Shown here: piece by piece, positions 39,301-46,358 of the stretch
Layout: each line of letters begins with the position of its first letter
How positions within the stretch are numbered: the first letter of the stretch is position 1
Origin: Amphritea japonica ATCC BAA-1530
GTDB lineage: Bacteria > Pseudomonadota > Gammaproteobacteria > Pseudomonadales > Balneatricaceae
DNA: 64,000 nucleotides
Assembly (NCBI RefSeq): GCF_016592435.1
Contig: NZ_AP014545.1
Location: 744,001 to 808,000 of the forward strand
Direction of reading: 5' to 3'
The notes under the pieces: model-generated
What the model saw: only the letters and a program-made list of their open reading frames with translations
The model's database searches: none
What the model was told of the DNA's origin: nothing
Position numbers and translations under genes: made by a program

Positions 39301-40992
39301 TTACAGGCTCGTCAGGAGAGTGTGTCTGAACAGGAAAAAGTTGCACAGCTTGAATCTCTGAAACAGCAGCTTGATCAGTTATTAACTGACCCTGAGGTTA
39401 CCCCCGAATGGGAGAAACGTGTGGTGACGTTGTTATCCAGGCTAAAAATTGAGCAGAATGACCCTGCGTATATTCAGGGCATTAACACCCGCCTTGCTAT
39501 TGCCTATGACGGAGAAGCTAAGCGCCTGACCAGGCTGAATGACTTTGACGCGGCCAGAGACTTTCTGCAGCGTGCTGCACAGTATGATTCAAGTCTCGGT
39601 ACTTTGAATGCAACGGATGAGGGGATCTCTGAGGCAGAAATCTTGTTTCAACAGGAGCAGGCTGAACGTAAGAGTGAGGCACTTATCAGTGGTTTGAAGC
39701 AAACGTTTGATACTCAAATTCAGGCTAATGATCTGAGTGCTGCCCGGCAAACTTTCACGCGTCTGAAAAGTGAACTGGGAGAGGGGGACTCTTTTGTCAC
39801 TCAGCAGGCACCAAAGACGTTCCAGGCGGTATACCTTCGCCTGGCAGATCAACTCGCCGCCCGTAAACGTTTTTCTCAGGCCGAGAAACTGATGCTAAGC
39901 GCCCGGGATCTGCTTGCGGATCCAGAGATTGTCGATCAGCGAATAGCTGAGTATCAGAACGGTGCGCGTTTATATCATGTTACACAAGCAATCAAGAAGC
40001 CTGATATTGACAGAGTCGTCAAAGCGGCGGGCTTATTGTCAGAGTTGCAGCCGCAGTTGAACGCAGAAAAATACCAACAGCTGAGTCGAGATTTGCAAGA
40101 TGCTGTGATCGGTCAGGTTAATAGTTTAATGGCCCGATCTCCTGTTCAGGCAAACCAGCTACTCCAGACGGCGCAACAGTTATTCCCTGAGAATCGTTCG
40201 TTGCAGCAATTAAAACTAAGCACTGTAAAACCAAGTACGTCAAGGCAAACTGCCCCGAAGCCTGCAAGTTCTACTTTATCTAATCAGAACGCAGGTAACG
40301 CAAACAGGAGCTCAGATCAGGAGTCTTCTGACGTATCAGTGCCCAAACCAGACTCAGTTGCTCGGATAGCGTCAGATCGTATTTGTACTGCTGGTCTGGC
40401 CGGCAAAGGGATACGTTCTGCGGCGGTATGCTGGGATATGCTAACTGAAAAGAGCAAGGCTCCTTTTATGATTGTTGTCCCTGGAAGTAGCCGTTCATAT
40501 GCGATCAGTAAATTCGAAATATCCCGCAACGACTATAACCAGTACTGTAAATTATCAGGGAGTTGCAGTGCCGTTGGTGGGGCTCAAAAGCTTCCCATAA
40601 CCGGCTTGAATCAGGCACAGATAGATAAATATATAGCATGGTTAAGTAGCACGACCGGTTATCAGTATCACTTACCGAGTAAAGATCAATGGGTGCACGC
40701 AGCGAAAGCGACGGGTGGTAACCAACCACAAAACTATAACTGCCGGTTATCACGCGGTGCTCAGATTCTAAAAGGGCGTGATCTTGTGAGCGTGCAGCAG
40801 GGCAGGCCTAATGCCTGGGGGTTGGTGAACTACCTTGGGAATGCCCAGGAATTGGTGAAAAGCGGGTCGGGCCTTGAGGCAGTGGGTGGCAGTTACAGGG
40901 TGAAAATGTCGGACTGTTCTGTTTCGTTATCGGTTTCTGTAAGCGGGATTACGGATAAGGCGACCGGATTTCGCCTAGTCAGAGAGCTTTAA
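36310..40992 (+). CDS. ppkA: Giant Ser/Thr kinase PpkA with FGE-like C-terminus
   Basis: A 1560-residue protein, unusually long for PpkA. After a variable N-terminal region the kinase domain spans about 178-455: Gly-loop GCGGMGDVYKAED, VAIKVL, catalytic loop HSDFKPSN (about 313-320) and DFGIARA. The Arg before the catalytic Asp is Ser, so this is a non-RD kinase. One transmembrane helix follows (about 465-487). A very long periplasmic helical/coiled-coil region of some 850 residues comes next. A domain like formylglycine-generating enzymes closes the protein (about 1390-1560; ISKFEISRNDYNQYC, YHLPSKDQWVHAAKA, ATGFRLVREL). Its GNVWEW motif has become GNAQELV, so it is probably a binding module. 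The layout suggests a membrane receptor kinase sensing an envelope cue. Confidence 0.9.
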   Translation: MKDFKQQLKLYLQGQIQREQLSQTMAVLVSEQPELADKIIQGLQQMASQQLISSDDHSELVEVINQHRTGITSAALDDATVVRSEPDDKTAVLLPSGQGVLPQGEDKTRLTESIHAPLSPATENGALSSVLHNQEDSSRINSAGAASPAPTVTSTGTSTSRWKKPFAEHATDETAMGVGSVIKERFRLVEFIGCGGMGDVYKAEDQRRLDAHDHDSLVAIKVLNKTFREHPESLRSLQREARKTQNLAHPNIVNVFDFDRDRDNVFMTMELMQGAPLSTVIKANPAGLSLDRVLEYVAGMAGALGYAHQQGIVHSDFKPSNVFLNNGQIKVFDFGIARAAKSAAAPEDSFDAGDLGALTPSYASPAMLDGAATVDARDDLYALGCIIYELVCGKHPFIRNGKKVPADEARLAGMKMVELKQLNRNQNKALRQLLAFDEQQRTASVETFLQQFLPQHQRHGLVSRWYVWVMMLLFVCGIAYFPLLNLLHQRQIDDFVDDLKNRNNEAVKAWLDKIQSMETEQQNTFYNDTQVKRELTRYFLNQVAENADADAYNQAQQLADRALQIYEDSRRLSDKQEQLTKQKAERLNVLNNELNRALELPTTAFVTALIELKALLASIRRVDAGSAMLGDARIPVKLAETMVELIDLHQFSSAQQVGQVAMELFPDNQELNNTTRKLELERLRFNRATRISELQRQLNSESLNNLDNYTDVLPVIKELQQLEPGNDRLNQLQQQLSRLLVDEQQRFIDAHAWQEAEDLLVPFVGVLIPADLVGMELTLKQSQEQYQRFIDEQVAGIDADILEQRLESAEQKIVRLKPTIADQRTIIAVSDRLASAWIKQSRSERDQHNWEASSAALARIVTLDVSPELQQTIAYEQQHLEQVKQMTEQELAASVLAGENSARQAELQTLQSELASLLESVELSDSTTRKALSLLDRIDVLKGDQVIVTQGRKRMVQRYTEQAVAAADSDVIGAIGILQDGKRLLPESSEITDLLAKLQARQESVSEQEKVAQLESLKQQLDQLLTDPEVTPEWEKRVVTLLSRLKIEQNDPAYIQGINTRLAIAYDGEAKRLTRLNDFDAARDFLQRAAQYDSSLGTLNATDEGISEAEILFQQEQAERKSEALISGLKQTFDTQIQANDLSAARQTFTRLKSELGEGDSFVTQQAPKTFQAVYLRLADQLAARKRFSQAEKLMLSARDLLADPEIVDQRIAEYQNGARLYHVTQAIKKPDIDRVVKAAGLLSELQPQLNAEKYQQLSRDLQDAVIGQVNSLMARSPVQANQLLQTAQQLFPENRSLQQLKLSTVKPSTSRQTAPKPASSTLSNQNAGNANRSSDQESSDVSVPKPDSVARIASDRICTAGLAGKGIRSAAVCWDMLTEKSKAPFMIVVPGSSRSYAISKFEISRNDYNQYCKLSGSCSAVGGAQKLPITGLNQAQIDKYIAWLSSTTGYQYHLPSKDQWVHAAKATGGNQPQNYNCRLSRGAQILKGRDLVSVQQGRPNAWGLVNYLGNAQELVKSGSGLEAVGGSYRVKMSDCSVSLSVSVSGITDKATGFRLVREL

Positions 40993-41004
40993 TGGAGATC
41001 TCGA

Positions 41005-41658
41005 ATGGAGAGGGTTATGAGTCGGAGTTTATATGAACTGTGTCGCCGTTATTCTGATGGGGAACTGGAAATAAGCGAGTATCGACGTCAACGACGACAG
41101 TTTATTAATTCAATAATTAAAAGCGGTGATCAGACTCAGCCGCTAAGTGATTTGTTTGTTACGGATGTGACGCAGCCAAAGCGAACTATGCCGGTAGCGC
41201 CAGCGGTCAACAATACGTCAACATTGAATCCCTCTATTGGAATGGGTACTCAAAGTGCTAAGCCAGAACAGGAAAACAACGGGCGAAAAGGTTGGATTGC
41301 TGGTTTATGCCTGCTGCTATTGATTGCTAGTATATCCGTTTGGCGCTTCGGGGGCGTAACAGAGCGAGAGCTGCCAGTAGATAACCGGGGTATTGTTACT
41401 GAGGATACAACGCCGCGACCGCTATTAGTGAATATGTACCTGTTACTCGAACAAGAGCGGTGGACGGTTGCCGATATAGATAGCTATCTAGCGTTGCTGA
41501 AAGAAAGGTCCGTTGCAGATGATGATTTATTGCATTCAGACAGCCGTTATCATCAATTTCTGGACTCCATCCATATCTATCAGGCCCTGGCCGAAGCCGA
41601 TCAGGATAAACCGATGGTTGATAAACTCCGGCAGATGGAGCAGGCGTTACGAGATTAA
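41005..41658 (+). CDS. Single-pass membrane protein at the end of the T6SS operon
   Basis: A 217-residue protein I do not recognise. A basic N-terminal part (YRRQRRQFINSIIKSGD) and a polar linker precede one transmembrane helix (about 95-113). A periplasmic acidic helical tail ends the protein (MYLLLEQERWTVADIDSYL, then QMEQALRD). GGAG (40994-40997) lies 7 nt before the ATG. It starts 12 nt after ppkA and is surely co-transcribed with it. The single-pass topology resembles that of PpkA, so it may work with the kinase; this is position-based inference. Confidence 0.7.
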   Translation: MERVMSRSLYELCRRYSDGELEISEYRRQRRQFINSIIKSGDQTQPLSDLFVTDVTQPKRTMPVAPAVNNTSTLNPSIGMGTQSAKPEQENNGRKGWIAGLCLLLLIASISVWRFGGVTERELPVDNRGIVTEDTTPRPLLVNMYLLLEQERWTVADIDSYLALLKERSVADDDLLHSDSRYHQFLDSIHIYQALAEADQDKPMVDKLRQMEQALRD

Positions 41659-41762
41659 AGGGCCCGGGAGCTTAGAAACAGGATAATGATACGGCTGATC
41701 AGAATCGGATGATTTGTGAGTCTGAACTCTGGAAATTATAGGGCTACGATCCTGATTAGATA

Positions 41763-41789
41763 GCAATATACCCACTTTGGGTTTATTGC
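41763..41789. other. Imperfect hairpin in the gap after the T6SS operon
   Basis: Outer arms GCAATA/TATTGC and inner arms ACCCA/TGGGT are joined across one T-T mismatch, with loop CTT. A related 13-bp palindrome ACCCAACTTGGGT lies 111 nt on, at 41893-41905. No T-run follows. Otherwise the 400-nt stretch 41659-42059 shows no gene that I can support. Confidence 0.5.
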
Positions 41790-42059
41790 GCTTGCTATAG
41801 CCTCAGACTAATATTATTAACCGCTTGTTTTATAAGGATTAGTTTTTTCAAAACACTTTAATTACTTGCTAATGGCTTGATTTATAACAAAAACCCAACT
41901 TGGGTAGTGGTTTTCTGTTCATCCTCAATCTCTATTCGTAAACTTTAGTTGTGTCATGGCTTGGGGCATAGATTGAAAGTATCAGGGAACGATAGCTAGA
42001 TAGTTTCAGGGAACGCCATAACAGTGGGGGGTGCTCATCTTCGTTTAGAGGTTAAGAAG

Positions 42060-42323
42060 ATGAAAACTTTAAGCATACTCTTTGTAGCTGTATTACTGGC
42101 TGGGTGTGCGTCACACAGATCCCAATATAATGCCTGGCAAGAAGGTGTTGATTTGGGGAATGCACAGTCAGGTAGATGCGCTGTCGCTGCTTCTGTCATG
42201 ATGGAAAAGCGTAGTGCTTCTGATTTCAGTTTACTTCGGTCATATATTAGATTCACTGACGAAGAGATAAAAATTGGCTTTTTCCGGCGGGCTCGCTGTA
42301 TTCCTAAACGAGAGATGTGGTAA
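42060..42323 (+). CDS. Small lipoprotein
   Basis: An 87-residue protein with a short signal ending in lipobox LLAGC (Cys at residue 17). A polar mature part with two or three further cysteines and a basic end (FFRRARCIPKREMW) follows. ATG at 42060 gives the clean lipoprotein signal and has GAGG about 9 nt upstream; the frame starts at 42024. No family recognised. It stands alone between the T6SS operon and the COG0523 gene. Confidence 0.65.
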   Translation: MKTLSILFVAVLLAGCASHRSQYNAWQEGVDLGNAQSGRCAVAASVMMEKRSASDFSLLRSYIRFTDEEIKIGFFRRARCIPKREMW

Positions 42324-42592
42324 CTGCCGCTGAGAGAATTTTTAGCCATCTGTATCAGCTTTATATAGTGCTTCATTTATTTGAAGTAGGTGGTTCTTAT
42401 AACTTCAGTAAGTCTACAGGTTGGCTATTGTTTTCTAAGGCGTCGTAAGTTCTGTTATCTAGCTCACTCGCTTAATGAGTCGTACATGGATCAAGTCATA
42501 TAGGCTTTAGCAATCGGTTATCTTACGGACTGTTGGGCGTTTTTTCATTTTACATAATGTTGAAATGAACCCTCATGGCAGTGACGGCTAAA

Positions 42593-42623
42593 GGTTAATT
42601 TGTTACCTTATAACAAATTAACC
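42593..42623 (+). promoter_or_regulatory. Zur-like operator
   Basis: A perfect palindrome with 13-base arms: GGTTAATTTGTTA, spacer CCTTA, TAACAAATTAACC. The core TGTTA-N5-TAACA has the spacing of the proteobacterial Zur box (TGTTATAWTATAACA class). It ends 17 nt before the start of a COG0523 GTPase, a family often repressed by Zur. The 269 nt before it (42324-42592) hold no gene that I can support. Confidence 0.75.
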
Positions 42624-42640
42624 AGCTGCAGACTTTATTG

Positions 42641-43630
42641 ATGTTCAGTCAGATCCCCACCAATATCATCACCGGATTTCTCGGTGTCGGTAAAACAACC
42701 GCAATTCAGTATCTCCTTGCGAATAAACCTGAAAATGAACGCTGGGCTGTGTTGGTCAATGAGTTTGGCGAAGTGGGTATTGATGCCGGACTGATGAACA
42801 ATGAAAGTGAAGTTCCCGGTGTTTTTATAAAAGAGCTGCCCGGTGGTTGCATGTGTTGTACTGCCGGGGTACCAATGCAGATCGCACTAAATCAACTGAT
42901 TCGCCAGTCACGACCTGATCGTTTGCTGATCGAACCGACTGGATTAGGTCACCCTAAAGAGGTCGTTGAAACGCTTCGGCAGCCAGAATATTCCGGCGTC
43001 TTGGATCTGCGTTGCACTATTACACTGGTTGATATTCGTAAGCTCAGGGACAATCGATATACCAGTCATGAAACTTTCAACCAGCAGCTACAGGTCGCTG
43101 ATCTGATCGTAGCGAATAAAACTGATCTCTACACTGCGAGTGCTATACCTGAGTTGGAAGAGTATCTCTCTGGGCATTCCATTAACACACCGGTAGAAAG
43201 TTGTAGTAATGGTCAGTTAAAACTCGATTGGCTGGATCAGCCCTCAGGCTTTACATTGACCGTTAAGACTAAAGAAAAGGCTGCACATTTTCATGATCAT
43301 TCACTTGAAGAAGATGTTTTCCCAGAGAGTGGCTTTCTGCGTAAAGATAACAAAGGAGAGGGCTATAGCAGTAGTGGCTGGATTTTTAGCCCGGAATTTG
43401 AATTCGATTTTGCCAGACTAGAGTTGTTATTGACAGGTATCACGGCCGAGAGACTTAAAGCGGTCTTTATCACGGACGAGGGCATATATGCCTTTAATCT
43501 GGCGGACTCCATACTGAAAGTTCAAGCATTGGATGAAGTGATGGACAGTCGAATTGAAGTCATCGGTGAGACGCCTGCCAATTGGACCGGACTTGAGGCG
43601 CAGTTGCTTGCCATGGCGACCCGATGTTAG
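42641..43630 (+). CDS. COG0523 (CobW/ZNG) GTPase, probable zinc metallochaperone
   Basis: A 329-residue G3E GTPase. Walker A GFLGVGKTT is near the N-terminus, followed by the metal-binding GCMCC motif (about residues 70-74), EPTGLGHP (switch region) and NKTDL (guanine specificity). A short histidine patch HFHDH lies near 210 and the CobW C-terminal domain follows (GWIFSPEFEFD). COG0523 proteins with CxCC deliver zinc to client enzymes during zinc shortage. The Zur-like palindrome just upstream supports that role over cobalamin biosynthesis. ATG at 42641 is used; no strong ribosome site is visible. The 3' end overlaps the convergent marR gene by 4 nt. Confidence 0.88.
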   Translation: MFSQIPTNIITGFLGVGKTTAIQYLLANKPENERWAVLVNEFGEVGIDAGLMNNESEVPGVFIKELPGGCMCCTAGVPMQIALNQLIRQSRPDRLLIEPTGLGHPKEVVETLRQPEYSGVLDLRCTITLVDIRKLRDNRYTSHETFNQQLQVADLIVANKTDLYTASAIPELEEYLSGHSINTPVESCSNGQLKLDWLDQPSGFTLTVKTKEKAAHFHDHSLEEDVFPESGFLRKDNKGEGYSSSGWIFSPEFEFDFARLELLLTGITAERLKAVFITDEGIYAFNLADSILKVQALDEVMDSRIEVIGETPANWTGLEAQLLAMATRC

Positions 43631-44124
43631 ACCTCCTGAGTGTCTCGGGTTGGCGCGGCAATATCTAACAGAGGCGCCGCATCGAGTGATTCTGCGTCCA
43701 TCATTCCTGCTACGTCTTGCAGAGCCGCGAGTATCTGTTGCTGTTGTGTTGAGCCGAGATTATCAAAACGATTGATAAATGATTCATGTAACAATGAAGG
43801 CACAGTATCCAGTACCTCATTACCTTGTGTGGTCAGTCGGGCATTGACGATACGACGGTCGGTATTACTACGAATCCGCTCGACCAGCTGGCGTTCCTCC
43901 AGTCGATTCATAATAGTTGAAACGGTTGCCTGACTAAGGGATACATTGTCCGAGATGCGTTTGACGGTGACATCCCCCAATTCCTGGATTGCACGTAACA
44001 CCATCACTTGCGGAATTGTTAAGCCGCAGGCCTTCACAACCCGCTTTGATTGCAGGTCGGTTGCGCGGATGATCTTCCTTAATTCAATGAGAACATCCTG
44101 CCAGCAGGGAGCGTTGTCTGTCAT
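43627..44124 (-). CDS. MarR-family regulator beside the betaine transporter
   Basis: A 165-residue MarR protein with winged helix: LTIPQVMVLRAIQELGDVT, then the recognition helix LSQATVSTIMNRLEERQLVERI and the wing SNTDRRIVNARLT. It is divergent from proX across a 204-nt AT-rich gap that carries a 7-bp inverted repeat (44253-44270), the probable operator. MarR proteins of the EctR type control osmolyte genes in halophilic gammaproteobacteria; whether this is one is inferred. A hairpin CTGGGC/GCCCAG at 44191-44209 followed by CTTTTTG on the marR strand lies in its leader and could attenuate it. Confidence 0.85.
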   Translation of the reverse strand: MTDNAPCWQDVLIELRKIIRATDLQSKRVVKACGLTIPQVMVLRAIQELGDVTVKRISDNVSLSQATVSTIMNRLEERQLVERIRSNTDRRIVNARLTTQGNEVLDTVPSLLHESFINRFDNLGSTQQQQILAALQDVAGMMDAESLDAAPLLDIAAPTRDTQEV

Positions 44125-44252
44125 GGGATTTCTATACTCTGGTTAATATCTGAACCATTGAAACTTCGGCTATTCAATCATCTCAAAAAGCTGGGCGAGT
44201 ATAGCCCAGACTAGTAGTAGCTGAAATAGATCGAAATTAGTTTGAGTTCTAA

Positions 44253-44270
44253 ATATTAGAAGACTAATAT
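44253..44270. promoter_or_regulatory. Inverted repeat in the marR-proX gap (probable MarR operator)
   Basis: ATATTAG, spacer AAGA, CTAATAT: perfect 7-base arms with the 18-bp span usual for MarR dimers. It sits 59 nt before the proX ATG, in the AT-rich stretch where the promoters must lie. Confidence 0.55.
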
Positions 44271-44328
44271 ATTCAGATCAAATTATATTAGATTAATTTT
44301 TAGTAGATTAAATTAACTTGGAGATGTC

Positions 44329-45321
44329 ATGAGGAAACTGATAGCTGCTTCTGCAATGCTACTGGCTGTAGGTCAGGTACAAGCTGCGGACGAGTGCGGA
44401 AAAGTAACCATTGCGGACATGAACTGGAGTTCAGCCACACTGATTGCCAATGTTGATAAATTTATTCTGGAACATGGCTACGGTTGTGAAGCTGAATTGG
44501 TGCCTGGCGATACAATGCCGACGGGTACCTCTATGATTGAAAAGAATGAGCCGGATATCGCGCCTGAGATGTGGAGTAACTCCATGAAGGATGCGCTGGA
44601 TAAAGGTGTTGCTGAGAAGCGTCTTCGCTACGCCGGTAATTCCCTGTCCGATGGTGGTGAAGAAGGTTTTTGGGTACCGGAGTATCTGGTTAAGAAATAC
44701 CCTGAGCTGGCCACCATTGAAGGTGTAAAGAAACACGCTAAGCTGTTTACTCATCCGGAAGATGATACGAAGTCTGCTTTTTACGGTTGTCCTGCAGGCT
44801 GGAACTGTCAGATTTCTGCCGGAAACCTGTTTAATGCAATGAACCTGGCAGATTCAGGTTTTGAGATGATTGATCCAGGTTCAGGCGCTGGCCTTGCCGG
44901 TTCTATTGCTAAGGCATTCACTCGTGAAGAAGCTTGGTTTGGTTACTACTGGGCGCCAACCGCTGTACTGGGTAAGTACAAAATGGTGAAAGTAGACTTT
45001 GGCACCGGTGTTGATAAGGACGAGTTCGTTAACTGTACCTCTGCCGAAGACTGTGAAGATCCAAAGCCAACAATGTACCCACCGTCGGTTGTACAAACAG
45101 TGACCATTGAAGATTTTGCTGCTAAGTCGCCAATGGCGTATGACTATGTAGCGAATCGCTCCTTTACCAATAGTCAGATGAATGGCTTGCTTGCCTGGAT
45201 GGAAGATAACCAGGCTGATGGTGAAGTTGCTGCGGAACATTTCCTGACTGAGTATGAAGCGAGCTGGACTGCCTGGGTAAGCCCTGAAGTAGCCGCTAAA
45301 GTTAAAGCTGCTCTTCAGTGA
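44329..45321 (+). CDS. proX: Glycine betaine-type ABC transporter binding protein
   Basis: A 330-residue OpuAC-family periplasmic binding protein with a signal peptide cleaved near VQAADE (about residue 20). Four cysteines near ADECGK, YGCEA, YGCPAGWNC and NCTSAEDC may form disulfides. The aromatic-rich segments PEMWSNSM, GFWVPEYL and FGYYWAPT are those expected to form the quaternary-ammonium cage. It starts the proX-proW-proV unit, with a strong terminator before proW that would make the binding protein the most abundant product. Likely ligands are glycine betaine or a related methylated amine; the exact one is unknown. Confidence 0.9.
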   Translation: MRKLIAASAMLLAVGQVQAADECGKVTIADMNWSSATLIANVDKFILEHGYGCEAELVPGDTMPTGTSMIEKNEPDIAPEMWSNSMKDALDKGVAEKRLRYAGNSLSDGGEEGFWVPEYLVKKYPELATIEGVKKHAKLFTHPEDDTKSAFYGCPAGWNCQISAGNLFNAMNLADSGFEMIDPGSGAGLAGSIAKAFTREEAWFGYYWAPTAVLGKYKMVKVDFGTGVDKDEFVNCTSAEDCEDPKPTMYPPSVVQTVTIEDFAAKSPMAYDYVANRSFTNSQMNGLLAWMEDNQADGEVAAEHFLTEYEASWTAWVSPEVAAKVKAALQ

Positions 45322-45346
45322 GTTATCGCTAAATCGTGTTAAGAAT

Positions 45347-45376
45347 AGCCCGGTTATCCACAGGTAACCGGGCTTT
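45347..45376 (+). terminator. Terminator between proX and proW
   Basis: A ten-base stem AGCCCGGTTA/TAACCGGGCT with an 8-nt loop, followed by TTGTTGTG. The T-run is interrupted, so read-through into proWV is likely partial. Confidence 0.8.
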
Positions 45377-45458
45377 GTTGTGTTTAACGAATTGTATTTA
45401 AAGAAACGTAGTTTGCAGAGGTGTTGTTTGCAGAGGCGTTGTTTGAAAGGGGTGTTGT

Positions 45459-46358
45459 ATGGCTGAAACAAGCTGGTTGAGTGAAATTCCTCAGCTGAGC
45501 CGGGGTGAACTGCGGGATATCCGTAAAGGCCTTGATGGTATTTACCGGGACTTTTCCCGGGAGTACGGTGAAACAATAGAAGCGTTGTTTGATCCGCTGC
45601 TTGCGTTTCTGGTGTGGTTTGAGAAGTTGTTACTGGCGAGTCCATGGTTTGTAATTATCGCCGTTATTGCTGCTCTGGCATGGGTAGCCAGCCGTTCCTG
45701 GAAACTCGTTCTGGGGGTTGTAGTCTCATTCTTTATGATCGGCTACTTCGGTATGTGGGACGATACCATGCGCACCATGAGTATCATTCTTGTGTGTACC
45801 TTGATGGCCATAGCGCTCGGGGTTCCCATTGGTATTGCGATGGCCCGCTCTGACCGAATTCAATCAACAGTCACGCCGATGCTCGACATTATGCAGACCA
45901 TGCCTGCATTTGTTTATCTGATACCCGTAGTGATGTTGCTGGGTATTGGTAAGATTCCGGGTGTTATCGCGGTAATCATTTATGCGATACCCCCGGTGAT
46001 TCGCTTAACCAACCTGGGTATCAGGCTGGTGGATAAAGATGTACTGGAGGCCGCAACCGCTTATGGTGCCAGTCCGATACAGCGGTTGATGGGCGTGCAG
46101 CTGCCTCTGGCGATGCCGACCATTATGGCCGGTATTAACCAGACCATTATGATGGCGTTGTCGATGGTGGTAATCGCTTCGATGATCGGCGTGAAAGGTT
46201 TGGGGCAGCCTGTATTGAAATCAATTACTAATCAGTACTTTACCCTGGGTCTTTTGAATGGCTTGGCGATTGTTGCGCTGGCGATTATCTTTGACCGGGT
46301 ATCACAGGCGTATGCGAAACGGAGTCAACAGCATATGGAGGGTCTGGAAAATGGCTGA
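45459..46358 (+). CDS. proW: Glycine betaine ABC transporter permease
   Basis: A 299-residue ProW-type permease. An amphipathic N-terminal region precedes about six transmembrane helices. The inner-membrane ABC signature is GAASPIQRLMGVQLPLAMPTI-like (AYGASPIQRLMGVQLP, about residues 205-220). A run of direct repeats (GAGGTGTTGTTTGC/GAGGCGTTGTTTG, 45418-45443) lies in the leader just before the gene. The stop overlaps the proV start by 8 nt. Confidence 0.93.
   Translation: MAETSWLSEIPQLSRGELRDIRKGLDGIYRDFSREYGETIEALFDPLLAFLVWFEKLLLASPWFVIIAVIAALAWVASRSWKLVLGVVVSFFMIGYFGMWDDTMRTMSIILVCTLMAIALGVPIGIAMARSDRIQSTVTPMLDIMQTMPAFVYLIPVVMLLGIGKIPGVIAVIIYAIPPVIRLTNLGIRLVDKDVLEAATAYGASPIQRLMGVQLPLAMPTIMAGINQTIMMALSMVVIASMIGVKGLGQPVLKSITNQYFTLGLLNGLAIVALAIIFDRVSQAYAKRSQQHMEGLENG

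Noticed and set aside
44881-45645. 254-codon minus-strand frame opposite proX and proW
   Set aside because: It overlaps two well-supported genes and a terminator; no ribosome site or recognisable domain.
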